Part shown: one piece after another, positions 26,248 through 35,834 of the stretch
How positions within the stretch are numbered: position 1 is the first letter of the stretch
Layout of the letters: the number at the start of each line of letters is the position of its first letter
Origin: Flavobacterium pectinovorum
GTDB lineage: Bacteria; Bacteroidota; Bacteroidia; Flavobacteriales; Flavobacteriaceae
Length of the DNA: 64,000 nucleotides
Assembly: GCF_900142715.1 (NCBI RefSeq)
Contig: NZ_FRBX01000002.1
Location: 62,001-126,000 of the forward strand
Direction of reading: 5' to 3'
Translations under genes and position numbers: made by a program
Notes under the pieces: generated by a model
Seen by the model: the letters and a program-made list of their open reading frames with translations, nothing else
Told to the model about the DNA's origin: nothing
Database searches by the model: none

Positions 26248-26271
26248 ACTGGACTGAAGTCCAGCCCTACA
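26248..26271 (-). repeat. REP palindrome left of the intact RAYT gene
   Basis: ACTGGACTGAAGTCCAGC followed by CCTACA is the reverse complement of the end of the 26352 repeat. It forms an inverted pair with it across about 80 bp. Confidence 0.7.
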
Positions 26272-26351
26272 ATATTGGTCGAGGCCTACGGCTCTTTTCT
26301 CAAATTCTGGTGGAATAATTATTTTGTTGAGACCACGCCCTTTTCTTAAAG

Positions 26352-26396
26352 TTCCGGAGGAACGATTTATTTTGTAGGGCCGGACTTCAGTCCAGT
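26352..26396 (+). repeat. REP-like repeat copy 85 bp upstream of the RAYT gene
   Basis: The unit begins TTCCGGAGGAACGATTTATT and ends in CCGGACTTCAGTCCAG. It differs from the copies at 3961 and 27163 by only a few bases. Confidence 0.75.
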
Positions 26397-26480
26397 TTAA
26401 ACATGAATAAACAGATTAATTATTTATAAGATATTTCGTATTATTACAACCAAATTTAAATGTTGTAAATAAATATTAAA

Positions 26481-26942
26481 ATGTCAAACACATATCATCA
26501 GGTTTATATTCAGGCAGTTTTTGCTGTGAAAAACAGAGAAGCAGTTATAGAAAAGGATTGGAAATCGGAATTACTTAGCGTTATCGGTAATTTAATAAAT
26601 GAAACAGGCTGTAAAACTATAATTGTAAATGGAACAGAAGACCATGTTCATTGTTTTTTAGGTTTAAAACCAACTGTTTCTATTTCTGAATTAATGAAAA
26701 TTGTAAAAGGGAGATCATCAAAATATATTAATGATCACAACTTAACAAAATCAAGATTTGAATGGCAGGAAGGCTATGGTGTTTTTTCTTATAGTCAGTC
26801 ACATATTGATTCGGTTTATAAATATATCGAAAACCAAGAGAAACATCATAAAACACAAAACTTCAAAGACGAATATTTATCATTTTTAGATAAATTTAAA
26901 ATTACGTTTGAAGAAAAATATGTATTTAAAAATCTAATTTAA
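26481..26942 (+). CDS. REP-associated tyrosine transposase (RAYT), IS200-like, intact
   Basis: 153 residues with the Y1-transposase fold of IS200/IS605-type HUH enzymes. The HUH metal site is DHVHCFLGL (His-Val-His) near residue 58. The catalytic tyrosine lies in the helix VYKYIENQEKHHK near residue 115. The N-terminal strand YIQAVFAVKNRE fits the family. RAYTs cut and rejoin single-stranded DNA at REP palindromes and are domesticated rather than carried by a classic IS. Inverted copies of one repeat family bracket the gene at 26248-26396 and 27033-27207, with another copy at 3961, which is strong evidence that this enzyme recognises that family. Confidence 0.9.
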   Translation: MSNTYHQVYIQAVFAVKNREAVIEKDWKSELLSVIGNLINETGCKTIIVNGTEDHVHCFLGLKPTVSISELMKIVKGRSSKYINDHNLTKSRFEWQEGYGVFSYSQSHIDSVYKYIENQEKHHKTQNFKDEYLSFLDKFKITFEEKYVFKNLI

Positions 26943-27268
26943 TCTATAAAACCTGATCAAAATCTGGATCTATAATATTGATTTTATAAAAAACCGAATT
27001 AAAATTCGGCCCTACAATATTGGTCTTATTATAAACTGGACTAAAGTCCAGCCCTACAATATCCGTCGAGGCCTACGGCTCTTTTCTTAGAGATTCTGAG
27101 AATTAGTTTATTTTACAGAGCCTAATTTCAGCCGACGACTCTTTTTCACGAAGGTTGTAAAATTCCGTAGGAATGATTTATTTTGTAGAGCTGGACTTCA
27201 GTCCAGTTTAAACATAATAAAACATCGAAATTAATTCGTTAAAAAATAATTGACCAATCAAAAATACC
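26943..27268. repeat. REP cluster downstream of the RAYT gene
   Basis: These 326 bp have no gene. They contain a reverse-orientation palindrome ACTGGACTAAAGTCCAGC at about 27035-27052, a degenerate CCGAATTAAAATTCGG hairpin at about 26992-27009, and a full forward unit at 27163-27207. Confidence 0.7.
27163..27207 (+). repeat. REP-like repeat copy downstream of the RAYT gene
   Basis: The unit begins TTCCGTAGGAATGATTTATT and ends in CTGGACTTCAGTCCAG, matching the copies at 3961 and 26352. Confidence 0.75.
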
Positions 27269-28003
27269 ATGAAACCACAATACCTTTTCCTTTTATCACT
27301 AATAATAAGCTGTCAGAAACCAAAACCGGTTTCGCAAATTCAAACAAAAAATAGCACTTCAGAAAATAAACCAGAAATTGTAATTGCTTCTGCAGAAAAA
27401 TTCATAAAAACAGATACCATTCCAATTTCTAACGGAGAAGAAAATGCCTCAGGGAATTACGTTCTCGCAAATTTATTAGATCAAAAAGTAGATAAAGACA
27501 GTATTGTTATCGTAAAATACCGATTGGATTTTTATGAAAACAAAGAGAAAAAAGCATCTTCAAAAGTAACAATCGAAGGTTATCAAAAAGGATCAGAATG
27601 GGGAGCTGATTATGGCTTGGCAACAGCTACAAACAAAAACACTTCATTTATTCAGGTTTCTTTTGGATATCCAGCCTGCGGATATAATCAAAACAATTAT
27701 CTCTATCATTTAAAAAACAATGATTTACAACTCGTTTATCAATGGTATTCTATGACGGACAGTGGCTGGGGAAGCTGGGTCGAATTTGCAACTCCAAACG
27801 AAAAAGATTCCGAATCTTTTTACTGCAAAAGAGTTTCGTTTGAACCTGACGATAATGACGAAGACATGGGAATGGTTACTTATTCTGACTCGATTGTTTT
27901 TCGCTTAAGCGGAAATAAATGGAAAAGCCAGTTACTTTCTGCAAAAGACAAATCTTATTTTGAGAAAAAAATGCCTTTTAATGAATTTCACAACATAAAA
28001 TAA
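27269..28003 (+). CDS. lipoprotein of unknown function
   Basis: 244 residues. The N-terminus MKPQYLFLLSLIISCQK is a lipoprotein signal with the lipobox IISC, so Cys15 is the likely lipid anchor. A low-complexity linker (about 20-60) leads to a beta-rich domain with two cysteines (FGYPACGYNQNN and SFYCKRVSF) and several aromatic strands. I recognise no family. It stands alone between the REP cluster and fumarase and should reside in the envelope. Confidence 0.7.
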   Translation: MKPQYLFLLSLIISCQKPKPVSQIQTKNSTSENKPEIVIASAEKFIKTDTIPISNGEENASGNYVLANLLDQKVDKDSIVIVKYRLDFYENKEKKASSKVTIEGYQKGSEWGADYGLATATNKNTSFIQVSFGYPACGYNQNNYLYHLKNNDLQLVYQWYSMTDSGWGSWVEFATPNEKDSESFYCKRVSFEPDDNDEDMGMVTYSDSIVFRLSGNKWKSQLLSAKDKSYFEKKMPFNEFHNIK

Positions 28004-28051
28004 ACTCTCAAAACGGCTCTTATTCAAATTCTTTCTTAGATAAATAATTTT

Positions 28052-28059
28052 TAACTTTG
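28052..28059 (+). promoter_or_regulatory. candidate -7 box of the fumarase gene
   Basis: TAACTTTG matches TAnnTTTG and lies 15 bp before the ATG at 28074, giving a very short leader. Confidence 0.4.
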
Positions 28060-28073
28060 TCAAAAACAAAGAA

Positions 28074-29678
28074 ATGATTGATTTTATATACCAAGACCCT
28101 TATCCTATTTTAAAGGATGATACGCAATACCGCAAAATCACTTCAGATTTTGTGAAAGTTGAAAAATTTGGAGAACGTGAAGTTCTTACTGTTGATCCGA
28201 AAGGATTAGAGTTATTGGCTGAAGAAGCCTTAACAGATGTTTCGTTTATGTTGAGAACGACACATTTGCAAAAATTAAGAAACATTCTTGACGATCCAGA
28301 GGCGACAGACAATGATCGTTTTGTGGCTTACAATTTACTTCAAAATGCTTCTGTAGCTGCCGAAGGACAATTACCAAGCTGCCAGGATACAGGAACGGCA
28401 ATTGTAATGGCCAAAAAAGGCGAAAGCATTTTTACAGGCGTTGATGATGCAGAATGGTTGAGCAGAGGAATTTTCAATACATACCAAAAACGTAATCTAA
28501 GATATTCTCAAATTGTTCCAATTTCGATGTTTGAAGAAAAAAATTCAGGATCGAATCTTCCGGCGCAAATTGACATTTATGCTAAAAAAGGAAATTCATA
28601 CGAGTTCTTATTTATGGCAAAAGGTGGTGGATCTGCGAATAAAACATACTTGTATCAGCAAACAAAATCTTTATTGAATGATAAATCTATGGATGCTTTC
28701 ATTCGCACAAAGATTAAAGATTTAGGAACTTCTGCTTGCCCTCCTTATCATTTGGCTTTAGTAATTGGGGGAACTTCTGCGGAAGCAAATCTAAGTGCTG
28801 TTAAAAAAGCATCTGCAGGATACTACGATCATTTGCCAACTACCGGAAATATGGCTGGTCAGGCTTTCCGCGATTTAGAATGGGAAAACCGCGTACAGCA
28901 AATTTGCCAGGAAAGTGCTATTGGCGCTCAATTTGGAGGAAAATATTTTACACATGATGTTCGTGTGATCCGTTTGCCACGTCACGCAGCTTCTTGTCCG
29001 GTTGGGTTGGGCGTTTCTTGTTCAGCAGATAGAAATATCAAAGGGAAAATTACGAAAGACGGAATTTATGTTGAACAGTTAGAAGTAAATCCAAAACAAT
29101 TTTTACCGGAAACAGCTCCACATTTAGAAGCTCCCGTAGAAATTGACCTGGATATGCCAATGGCTGATATTTTGGCTAAATTAAGTCAATATCCTATCAA
29201 AACCCGTTTAAAATTAAACGGAACTGTAATTGTTGCACGTGATATCGCGCATGCAAAAATTATGGAACTTTTAGAAGCCGGAAAACCAATGCCGGAATAT
29301 TTTAAAAACCACCCTGTTTATTACGCCGGACCAGCAAAAACACCTGAAGGAATGGCTTCCGGAAGTTTTGGACCAACAACAGCCGGACGTATGGATGTTT
29401 ATGTAGATGAGTTTCAAAAACATGGCGGAAGTATGATTATGCTCGCAAAAGGAAACCGTACCAAACAAGTTACAGATGCCTGCAATAAATATGGCGGATT
29501 TTACCTGGGTTCAATTGGAGGCCCAGCGGCAATTTTAGCACAAGATAATATCCTAAAAGTTGAAGTTGTTGATTTTGAAGAATTAGGAATGGAAGCGGTT
29601 CGTAAAATTACCGTTAAAGATTTCCCTGCTTTTATTATTACAGATGATAAAGGAAATGACTTTTTTGAAAATCTGTAG
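28074..29678 (+). CDS. fumA: fumarate hydratase, class I (iron-sulfur)
   Basis: 534 residues. It converts fumarate to L-malate in the citric acid cycle. The class I architecture is complete: an N-terminal alpha domain with the [4Fe-4S] ligand in [24 protein letters not shown] and [15 protein letters not shown], and a C-terminal beta domain from about residue 350 with [24 protein letters not shown] in two blocks. The cluster is oxygen-sensitive, unlike the class II FumC type. It is monocistronic, with a short leader and a terminator 40 bp downstream. Confidence 0.95.
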   Translation: MIDFIYQDPYPILKDDTQYRKITSDFVKVEKFGEREVLTVDPKGLELLAEEALTDVSFMLRTTHLQKLRNILDDPEATDNDRFVAYNLLQNASVAAEGQLPSCQDTGTAIVMAKKGESIFTGVDDAEWLSRGIFNTYQKRNLRYSQIVPISMFEEKNSGSNLPAQIDIYAKKGNSYEFLFMAKGGGSANKTYLYQQTKSLLNDKSMDAFIRTKIKDLGTSACPPYHLALVIGGTSAEANLSAVKKASAGYYDHLPTTGNMAGQAFRDLEWENRVQQICQESAIGAQFGGKYFTHDVRVIRLPRHAASCPVGLGVSCSADRNIKGKITKDGIYVEQLEVNPKQFLPETAPHLEAPVEIDLDMPMADILAKLSQYPIKTRLKLNGTVIVARDIAHAKIMELLEAGKPMPEYFKNHPVYYAGPAKTPEGMASGSFGPTTAGRMDVYVDEFQKHGGSMIMLAKGNRTKQVTDACNKYGGFYLGSIGGPAAILAQDNILKVEVVDFEELGMEAVRKITVKDFPAFIITDDKGNDFFENL

Positions 29679-29721
29679 ATGTTTGCCACAAAGACACTAA
29701 GACACCAAGTTTTATATATGC

Positions 29722-29749
29722 AAAAACCGCCTATTTGGGCGGTTTTTTT
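29722..29749. terminator. bidirectional terminator between fumarase and PAS genes
   Basis: The stem AAACCGCC / GGCGGTTT with an A run on the left and seven T residues on the right serves both converging genes. Confidence 0.85.
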
Positions 29750-29791
29750 GTTTCTTATAATAATGTGCCTTTGTGCCTTTGTGGCTAAAAA

Positions 29792-30292
29792 TTAAGCACT
29801 TTTATCTTCACTTTCAAAAGCAATGAAATGCGATAGTTCTCCTTTTAGGTTAAAAATAGGAACTCCATTTATTTTGCATTTGTAACTATGACCGTTTTTT
29901 TTATAATTTTCAACTATTTTTTCAAATGGCATCTGAAGTTTTATAGCTTCTCTAATTTCTTTTAAAACGACATTGCATGTTTTGGGGCCTTGAAACATTT
30001 TTGGTGTTTTTCCCAAAATCTCTTCTTCCGTATACCCGGTCATTCTTTTAATTCCCGTTGAGGCAAAAACAATCTTCAGATTTATATCTGTAACCACAAT
30101 TATCTCCTCTTTAATTCTTTCCTTAATTTTCAGGTTCTTTTCATTCCAATGAAATTCACTTGAAATCTTACCGACTTTCTTTAAATCAGTAAAAATAGCT
30201 TTCAGTTCATTTATATATTCATAATGAAAATCCCATGCTAAGATAGGAACTGAATGGCGGCTTGAAATTTCATCAGAATTATCTCTTTTCAT
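29792..30292 (-). CDS. PAS-domain protein, LOV-like but without the photoactive cysteine
   Basis: 166 residues. Residues about 58-160 form one PAS domain: IIVVTDINLKIVFAS, GYTEEEILGKTPKMFQGPKT, KNGHSYKCKINGVPIFNLKGE. The segment GKTPKMFQG aligns with the LOV signature GxNCRFLQ, but the flavin-binding cysteine is replaced by proline, so LOV photochemistry is not expected. No output domain is attached. The N-terminal about 55 residues are charged and helical. It is probably a short sensory or interaction protein. Single gene. Confidence 0.8.
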   Translation of the reverse strand: MKRDNSDEISSRHSVPILAWDFHYEYINELKAIFTDLKKVGKISSEFHWNEKNLKIKERIKEEIIVVTDINLKIVFASTGIKRMTGYTEEEILGKTPKMFQGPKTCNVVLKEIREAIKLQMPFEKIVENYKKNGHSYKCKINGVPIFNLKGELSHFIAFESEDKSA

Positions 30293-30389
30293 CTCAAATG
30301 ATTTATTCGTAAAGTAACTTTTCTATAAAGGTAAAATGAAAATCTTGATTCTAAATATGGAAAACCTCATTTCCTTCAATTTATAACTA

Positions 30390-31472
30390 TTAAAAAGAAA
30401 ATTTAAGCTGAACAACAACCGCCTTTTTCTCCTCGGTATTCAAATTACTTAATGAAATTCCGAGTAATCTAACAGAATCTTTCATTCGTTCCTGATACAA
30501 TAATTCTTCTACCGTTTCGAGAATCAAACTTTTATCTGAAATAAAATAAGGCAAAGTTTTGCTTCGGGTTTGTTGGGTAAAATCGCTGTATTTTATTTTA
30601 AGTGTCACGGTTTTACCGGAAATATTATGTCTTTTCAATCTTTTTTCTAATGATGTGGCGATTCTTTCGAGTTGTTCCAACATAAAAATCTCAGAAGATA
30701 AATTGACATCAAAAGTATGTTCTGCTGCGACAGATTTGGTAATTCGTGAAGGTTTGACTTCACTATTATGAATTCCGCGCACAACATTATAATAAAAACC
30801 ACCTGATTTGCCAAAGTGTTTCTCCAGAAATTCTACCGGTTTTGTTTTTAAATCAGCTCCGGTAAAAATTCCCAACTGATACATTTTTTCGGTGGTTACT
30901 TTTCCGACACCATAAAACTTACGGATTGGCAATTCTTCCAAAAAAGGTATAATCTCATCCGGATTTACTGTTTTTTGCCCGTTTGGTTTATTAATGTCGC
31001 TGGCAATTTTGGCTACGAACTTATTGACCGAAATTCCTGCCGAAGCTGTAAGTCCGACTTCACTGAGGATTCTTGACCGGATTTCCTGAGCCAATAAACT
31101 CGCACTTGGATTTCCCTTTTTATTTTGAGTTACATCAAGATAAGCTTCATCGAGCGAAAGGGGCTCAACCAAATCTGTATATTCATGAAAAATTTTATGA
31201 ATTTTACCCGATATTTCTTTGTATCTATCAAAACGCGGACGCACAAAAATGATTTCAGGGCAATATTTTTTGGCCAGAACTCCACTAATGGCACTTCTAA
31301 CACCAAATTTTCGGGCTTCGTAACTTGCCGCCGCCACTACTCCTCTATTTTCTGAACCTCCAACAGCAATGGCTTTTCCGCGTAAAGCAGGATTGTCCAT
31401 TTGCTCCACAGAAGCATAAAAAGCATCCATATCAATATGGATAATTTTTCGATATGTAGGCATTTCAGACAT
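30390..31472 (-). CDS. dinB: DNA polymerase IV (Y-family)
   Basis: 360 residues, the standard size. It performs error-prone translesion synthesis past damaged bases. Catalytic acidic residues are in HIDMDAFYASVEQ at the start and SLDEAYLDVT near residue 105. The fingers and thumb follow (GISVNKFVAKIASDINKPNG, then the helix-hairpin-helix IRKFYGVGKVTTEKM), and the little-finger domain ends with LLGISLSNL. No clear clamp-binding tail is visible beyond QLKFSF. A TAAATTTG box on the minus strand lies only 5 bp before the start codon, so a leaderless mRNA or a start at the fourth-codon ATG (31463) is possible. Confidence 0.95.
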   Translation of the reverse strand: MSEMPTYRKIIHIDMDAFYASVEQMDNPALRGKAIAVGGSENRGVVAAASYEARKFGVRSAISGVLAKKYCPEIIFVRPRFDRYKEISGKIHKIFHEYTDLVEPLSLDEAYLDVTQNKKGNPSASLLAQEIRSRILSEVGLTASAGISVNKFVAKIASDINKPNGQKTVNPDEIIPFLEELPIRKFYGVGKVTTEKMYQLGIFTGADLKTKPVEFLEKHFGKSGGFYYNVVRGIHNSEVKPSRITKSVAAEHTFDVNLSSEIFMLEQLERIATSLEKRLKRHNISGKTVTLKIKYSDFTQQTRSKTLPYFISDKSLILETVEELLYQERMKDSVRLLGISLSNLNTEEKKAVVVQLKFSF

Positions 31473-31580
31473 GCTACAAATTTAAAAAGGAAAAGCAATA
31501 AAAAAGTGCTCAAAACAGTTATAAATAATATCAATTTTTAAAGAATATAAATTCGATGAGTTCAAACCAATTATTCTTTA

Positions 31581-31588
31581 TATTTTTG
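31581..31588 (+). promoter_or_regulatory. candidate -7 box of the PPP-type phosphatase gene
   Basis: TATTTTTG fits TAnnTTTG and lies 24 bp before the ATG at 31613. The upstream element is poor. Confidence 0.35.
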
Positions 31589-31612
31589 TTCTTCCAGATG
31601 AAAAATTAAACA

Positions 31613-32347
31613 ATGCGAACATTTGTTATAGGCGACATACACGGCGGATTACTCGCTCTTGAACAAGTGCTGATAAAAGCTCAGGTTACCACACAAGATA
31701 CTCTTATATTTTTAGGTGATTATGTAGATGGCTGGAGTCAGTCTGCAGAAGTAATCGAATATTTGATTGCTCTTAAAAGCAAACAAAACTGCATTTGCAT
31801 TAGAGGAAATCATGATCAACTGGCCTTGGACTGGCTGGAAAATCGAAATGAAGAATTTGATGAAGAAATGTGGTACAAACATGGCGGAAGAGCTACTGTT
31901 GAAGGATATTCTAAACTTTCTGAAGAAAAAAAGAAAACACATATTGCTTTTTTTGAAGCATTGCAGGATTATTATCTTGATGATCAAAACCGATTATTTG
32001 TTCATGCAGGCTTTACCAACTTAAATGGCGTAGTCTGGGAGTACTTTCCTAAATTATTTTATTGGGACAGAACACTTTGGGAATCAGCCCTTTCATTAGA
32101 CCCCAATTTAAAACCCGACGATTTATTTTATCCAAAACGTTTTACGATATACAAAGAGATTTATATTGGTCATACGCCCGTAACCAGAATTGGTCAAACG
32201 GTTCCAATAAACAAAGCCTGCGTTTGGAATGTTGATACTGGTGCTGCTTTTAAAGGCCCTCTAACTATTATGAACGTGGATACCAAGGAGTTCTGGCAAA
32301 GTGACCCATTAAATGAATTGTATTTTAATGAAAAAGGTAGGAATTGA
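31613..32347 (+). CDS. PPP-family metallophosphatase (serine/threonine phosphatase-like)
   Basis: 244 residues. The calcineurin-like motif series is complete: GDIHGG at residues 7-12, GDYVDGW near 36, RGNHDQ near 62, FVHAGF near 129 and YIGHTPV near 185. These form a two-metal centre that hydrolyses phosphomonoesters. Bacterial PPP enzymes act on phosphoproteins or on nucleotides such as diadenosine tetraphosphate, and the sequence alone does not decide. It is cytoplasmic. The next gene starts 47 bp downstream and has its own -7 box. Confidence 0.9.
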   Translation: MRTFVIGDIHGGLLALEQVLIKAQVTTQDTLIFLGDYVDGWSQSAEVIEYLIALKSKQNCICIRGNHDQLALDWLENRNEEFDEEMWYKHGGRATVEGYSKLSEEKKKTHIAFFEALQDYYLDDQNRLFVHAGFTNLNGVVWEYFPKLFYWDRTLWESALSLDPNLKPDDLFYPKRFTIYKEIYIGHTPVTRIGQTVPINKACVWNVDTGAAFKGPLTIMNVDTKEFWQSDPLNELYFNEKGRN

Positions 32348-32359
32348 AGTGTAAAAAAC

Positions 32360-32367
32360 TAAATTTG
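32360..32367 (+). promoter_or_regulatory. candidate -7 box of the outer-membrane protein gene
   Basis: TAAATTTG fits TAnnTTTG, 28 bp before the ATG at 32395 and just after the phosphatase stop codon. Confidence 0.4.
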
Positions 32368-32394
32368 CAATCCAAATAATTAATATTTAAGTTT

Positions 32395-32919
32395 ATGAAA
32401 AAATTTATTACACTTTTGTTTTTAGCGTCATTCGGATTCACTAATGCCCAACAGGCTTTCTCTGGAAAAGGTGACATGAAAGTTAACGTTGGTGCTAATT
32501 TACAAGATGGTGGATCAGGAATTCAGGGATCTATTGATTTCGGTTTAGGAGAAAATTTCTCTTTCGGATTTGTTACAACTTATTTACTAGGAGTTGATAA
32601 TTTTAATGGTACATATGGTGGTGTAGTGTACGCAAATGATTACAAACCAGAATTTCAGGATCGTTTTGATGCAAAAGCAAGAATTAATGCAAATTTAAGC
32701 AGCGTAATTGGTGTTGAGCAATTAGATGTTTACCCAGGTTTAAGTTTAGGATTACACAATTTTGGCGGACACGTTGGTGGTCGTTACTTTTTTACTGACG
32801 GATTTGGTGTTTTCACAGAAATCGGATTCCCAATTGCAAAATACGGTAATGATAATGACGTATTCGATCATTTAAACAACCAGGCAACTTTTAGTTTAGG
32901 AGCTTCTTTTAATTTATAA
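32395..32919 (+). CDS. outer-membrane beta-barrel protein (DUF6646-like)
   Basis: 174 residues. A signal peptide MKKFITLLFLASFGFTNAQ precedes about eight amphipathic strands rich in Gly and aromatics (MKVNVGANLQ, GSIDFGLGENFSFGFVTTYL, GLSLGLHNFGGHVGGRYFF, VFTEIGFPIAKYG, ATFSLGASFNL). The final Leu after a strand is a typical barrel end. The size suits a small 8-stranded barrel. Function unknown. It has its own promoter and a strong terminator at 32945-32972. Confidence 0.8.
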   Translation: MKKFITLLFLASFGFTNAQQAFSGKGDMKVNVGANLQDGGSGIQGSIDFGLGENFSFGFVTTYLLGVDNFNGTYGGVVYANDYKPEFQDRFDAKARINANLSSVIGVEQLDVYPGLSLGLHNFGGHVGGRYFFTDGFGVFTEIGFPIAKYGNDNDVFDHLNNQATFSLGASFNL

Positions 32920-32944
32920 GATTCTTCCAAAGCAAATTATATTA

Positions 32945-32972
32945 GAAAGCGTTCATCATGAACGCTTTTTTT
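32945..32972 (+). terminator. rho-independent terminator
   Basis: The stem AAAGCGTTCAT / ATGAACGCTTT with a 1-2-base loop is followed by a T run. Confidence 0.88.
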
Positions 32973-33015
32973 ATTTCCGGCAAATTATTTGATTTTGCTT
33001 TCAATACCTTTTGAC

Positions 33016-33050
33016 AAAAAAAAGCCCCATTACGGGGCTTTCCTTTTTTA
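33016..33050 (-). terminator. terminator of the M4 protease gene
   Basis: The stem AAAGCCCC / GGGGCTTT has a long A run on its left, which is the T run of the minus-strand transcript. Confidence 0.85.
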
Positions 33051-33062
33051 AATTACAATTTT

Positions 33063-35834
33063 TTATTTTTTTGCGAATTTCTTCACGATTTTTTTACTTC
33101 CGTTATTTAATTCAATTAAGTAAATTCCGGTAGCCAATTTACTTACATCAATTGGATTTCCATAAAGTTCTCCTGAACTTAGCTGTTGTCCCAATGTGTT
33201 TGTAATTCTATAAGTGTATCCATTACTTTCTGAAATTGAAATATTTAATTCGCTTTCAACCGGATTTGGATATAAAGCAAAACGTGCAGTTTCAACAGTT
33301 TCTGCTATTCCGGTAATACTTTCTTCAACAACTGCTCCAGAAGCTGTAATGTTTATAGAATAATCTTCAACTTGTCCGTAAGAGAAAGCCTCACAAGATG
33401 TTGGAATTGCATTGTATTTCATAGAAACTCTCAATCTTGTTGTTCCAAGAGTTGCTGTTGCAGGAATTGTAATTGATCCTGTAACCGGAGTTGTTTTTGA
33501 AGCTGCTTTTGTCCAAACCGTTTCACCAGAATCTGAGAAATCTCCATCCTGATTGTAATCTATAAATACTGCATACCCTTCATTGTAAGTCGTAGACGTC
33601 CAAACCGGTGTAATTGTAATTGTATAAGCTGTTCCTCTTGCTGCATTTGTAGAAATTGCAGTATAGTTTTCGTAGCCTGTTGTTCCTGTCGAAGTATTAT
33701 TGATCGTACCAAAAACAACTTTACTAATTCTTTCATCTGCAGTACTATTTCCCTGAGATGCACAATATGTTATACCAGCAGTGGTAGTAGTAACATTTAC
33801 CGTACTGCTTGAAGCTGAAACATTTCCGGCAGCATCTTTCGCTTTTACACTAAAAGTATAAGCCGTTGAAGCTGTTAATCCTGTTACTGTGTAAGATGTT
33901 GTTGCAGATGATCCTTTAAGAGTTGTTCCCTGATAAATATCGTAGCCTGTTACTGCAACATTGTCTGTAGAAGCTGTCCAGGTTAAATTGGTTGTTGTGC
34001 CTGTTGTTCCTGAAGCTGCCAAAGAAGTTGGAGCCGAAGGAGCTACAGTATCTGTTGAGCCAGAATATGCCGCACCAACACCTACAGCGTAAAACGCGTT
34101 TGTTGTTGCAATAACTTCGGCAGAACCTGCACCATATAATTCAATAGCAGATTGTATTCCAAAAGTTCTTGCATTAGCATAAGTAGAGTTGGCTCCTAAA
34201 TATTCGCTCTCTAAACGAAAAGCAATTTTCTCAGCTTTATCAAGAGTAATTCCTGTTACGTTGTAAGCGTTTCCAAGATCATTAGTTCCTGTTTTACCAA
34301 CAGATAAAATGTAAAACCAGTGATTTAAAACACCCGAATTTGTATGTACCCCACATTGGTCATTGTTGTTTGTTGGAGTACAATTTACGTTTATCCAATA
34401 CGTTCCGCCGTAAGTATCCGGTTGTCCCTCAGCATTTGGATCGCTCATAGAACGCAAAGCAACGTGTCCGCTTCTTCTTTCGATATCTTCACCAACCAAC
34501 CAGATTGATTTTGTAGGGGCTGAATGATATTCAATACAAGCTGCCCAAATATCAGAGAATGCTTCATTCATTGCTCCCGATTCTTTTTGGTAGGCTAAGT
34601 TTGCTGTGTAAGTACATACAGCGTGACCAATTTCGTGTCCGGCAACATCCAGAGAAGTTAAAATATCAAATCCTCCTGTTCCTGTTCCGTCTCCGTAAGT
34701 CATTACGCTTCCGTTCCAAAAGGCATTATTGTTGCTTGAATATCCTGCAGCAACTAAATTATAGTGTACATAACTTTTGATTTTAGCACCGGCATCATCA
34801 AAACTGTTTCTACTGTGTACTGTTGACCAGTAATCATATGTTTTTTCTGCACCCCAATGTGCATCAAGAGCGCCATTGTCTTTATTGGTGTTGTTATATT
34901 CTGCTGCCGTCCAGTTATTATCGGCATCAGAAAAATTTGTTGTTGGGTAAGTAGCTGTTCTTGCAGAATTATAAGTTTGAACGCCTAAACCACGAGATGT
35001 ATCTGATAAAATATAAGATGATCCGCTTAAAGTAGTTTGTATTGTCTGCGTTCCGCTGTAACGAGTCGCGGCATTGGCAGCAACAATTGCCATTTTTGAA
35101 GCCGATATATTTTTATCTGCATTTGCCGAAGAAGATTTCCTTGCATGTACATTATCGTTTAAATGTTTTATAGTTGCATTATAAAACAATGCTTTTCCGG
35201 TTTCAGCATCAATATAAAGATCTCCGCGGCTTAAAGGTTTTGTAGCATAAATGTCAAACTTGTAAGCCAAACGAACTTTATCAGTTGTGCGTATTTCACC
35301 TTGTTCTTCCATTGCAGGCAACAAAACAAGTTCTCCTTTTGGTTTTTCATAATCCATTGCTATAGCATCTTGTGGTTTTTCCCAAAGATATTCTGTTGCA
35401 TGTGTGTAGCTAAGTGCTCTGTTGAAAGCTTCCTGAGAAGAAAGTTTGGGTGTAGTTTTAACATTTTCAATATCGTAGAATTCACCATTCATCGATACTA
35501 ATTTTCCATCTTTTGAATGCAGGGTATAATTGGCAAATTCAACTTTGATTCCCTGTTCATACAATTGAAATTTTTCATGAGTGTAACCTTGTTTGTCAGA
35601 TTGGGTTTTGATTTTTGCAAAAGATTGAGAGTCTTTTAAACCAAGTTGCTCCTTAAAGACTTTTTGAGCATCTGAGCCTTTGTAAGTTGATTTCTCATTA
35701 AAGGTAATTAAACTTGGTTGTCCGTTTTCAGAAACATTTTTCTGACTTATTTGCTTATCTGTCTGAGCAAATGAAGAGATTGTAAAAGTAAAAACAACGG
35801 CGGTCGCCATGATTCCTGGTAATTTTTTTCTCAT
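33063..35834 (-). CDS. secreted M4 (thermolysin-like) metalloprotease with T9SS sorting domain
   Basis: 923 residues. Order of parts: signal peptide (residues 1-23), an FTP/PepSY-type propeptide to about 210, the M4 catalytic domain (about 250-590) with zinc motif HEIGH near residue 400 and the downstream ligand region GAMNEAFSDIW, a fibronectin type III domain (about 600-690), a GEVED-type beta domain (about 735-835) and a T9SS type A sorting domain at the end (FALYPNPVESELNI...GIYLIELNNGSKKIVKKF). The enzyme should be activated by propeptide removal and released or anchored through type IX secretion. It stands alone with a terminator. Confidence 0.95.
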   Translation of the reverse strand: MRKKLPGIMATAVVFTFTISSFAQTDKQISQKNVSENGQPSLITFNEKSTYKGSDAQKVFKEQLGLKDSQSFAKIKTQSDKQGYTHEKFQLYEQGIKVEFANYTLHSKDGKLVSMNGEFYDIENVKTTPKLSSQEAFNRALSYTHATEYLWEKPQDAIAMDYEKPKGELVLLPAMEEQGEIRTTDKVRLAYKFDIYATKPLSRGDLYIDAETGKALFYNATIKHLNDNVHARKSSSANADKNISASKMAIVAANAATRYSGTQTIQTTLSGSSYILSDTSRGLGVQTYNSARTATYPTTNFSDADNNWTAAEYNNTNKDNGALDAHWGAEKTYDYWSTVHSRNSFDDAGAKIKSYVHYNLVAAGYSSNNNAFWNGSVMTYGDGTGTGGFDILTSLDVAGHEIGHAVCTYTANLAYQKESGAMNEAFSDIWAACIEYHSAPTKSIWLVGEDIERRSGHVALRSMSDPNAEGQPDTYGGTYWINVNCTPTNNNDQCGVHTNSGVLNHWFYILSVGKTGTNDLGNAYNVTGITLDKAEKIAFRLESEYLGANSTYANARTFGIQSAIELYGAGSAEVIATTNAFYAVGVGAAYSGSTDTVAPSAPTSLAASGTTGTTTNLTWTASTDNVAVTGYDIYQGTTLKGSSATTSYTVTGLTASTAYTFSVKAKDAAGNVSASSSTVNVTTTTAGITYCASQGNSTADERISKVVFGTINNTSTGTTGYENYTAISTNAARGTAYTITITPVWTSTTYNEGYAVFIDYNQDGDFSDSGETVWTKAASKTTPVTGSITIPATATLGTTRLRVSMKYNAIPTSCEAFSYGQVEDYSINITASGAVVEESITGIAETVETARFALYPNPVESELNISISESNGYTYRITNTLGQQLSSGELYGNPIDVSKLATGIYLIELNNGSKKIVKKFAKK

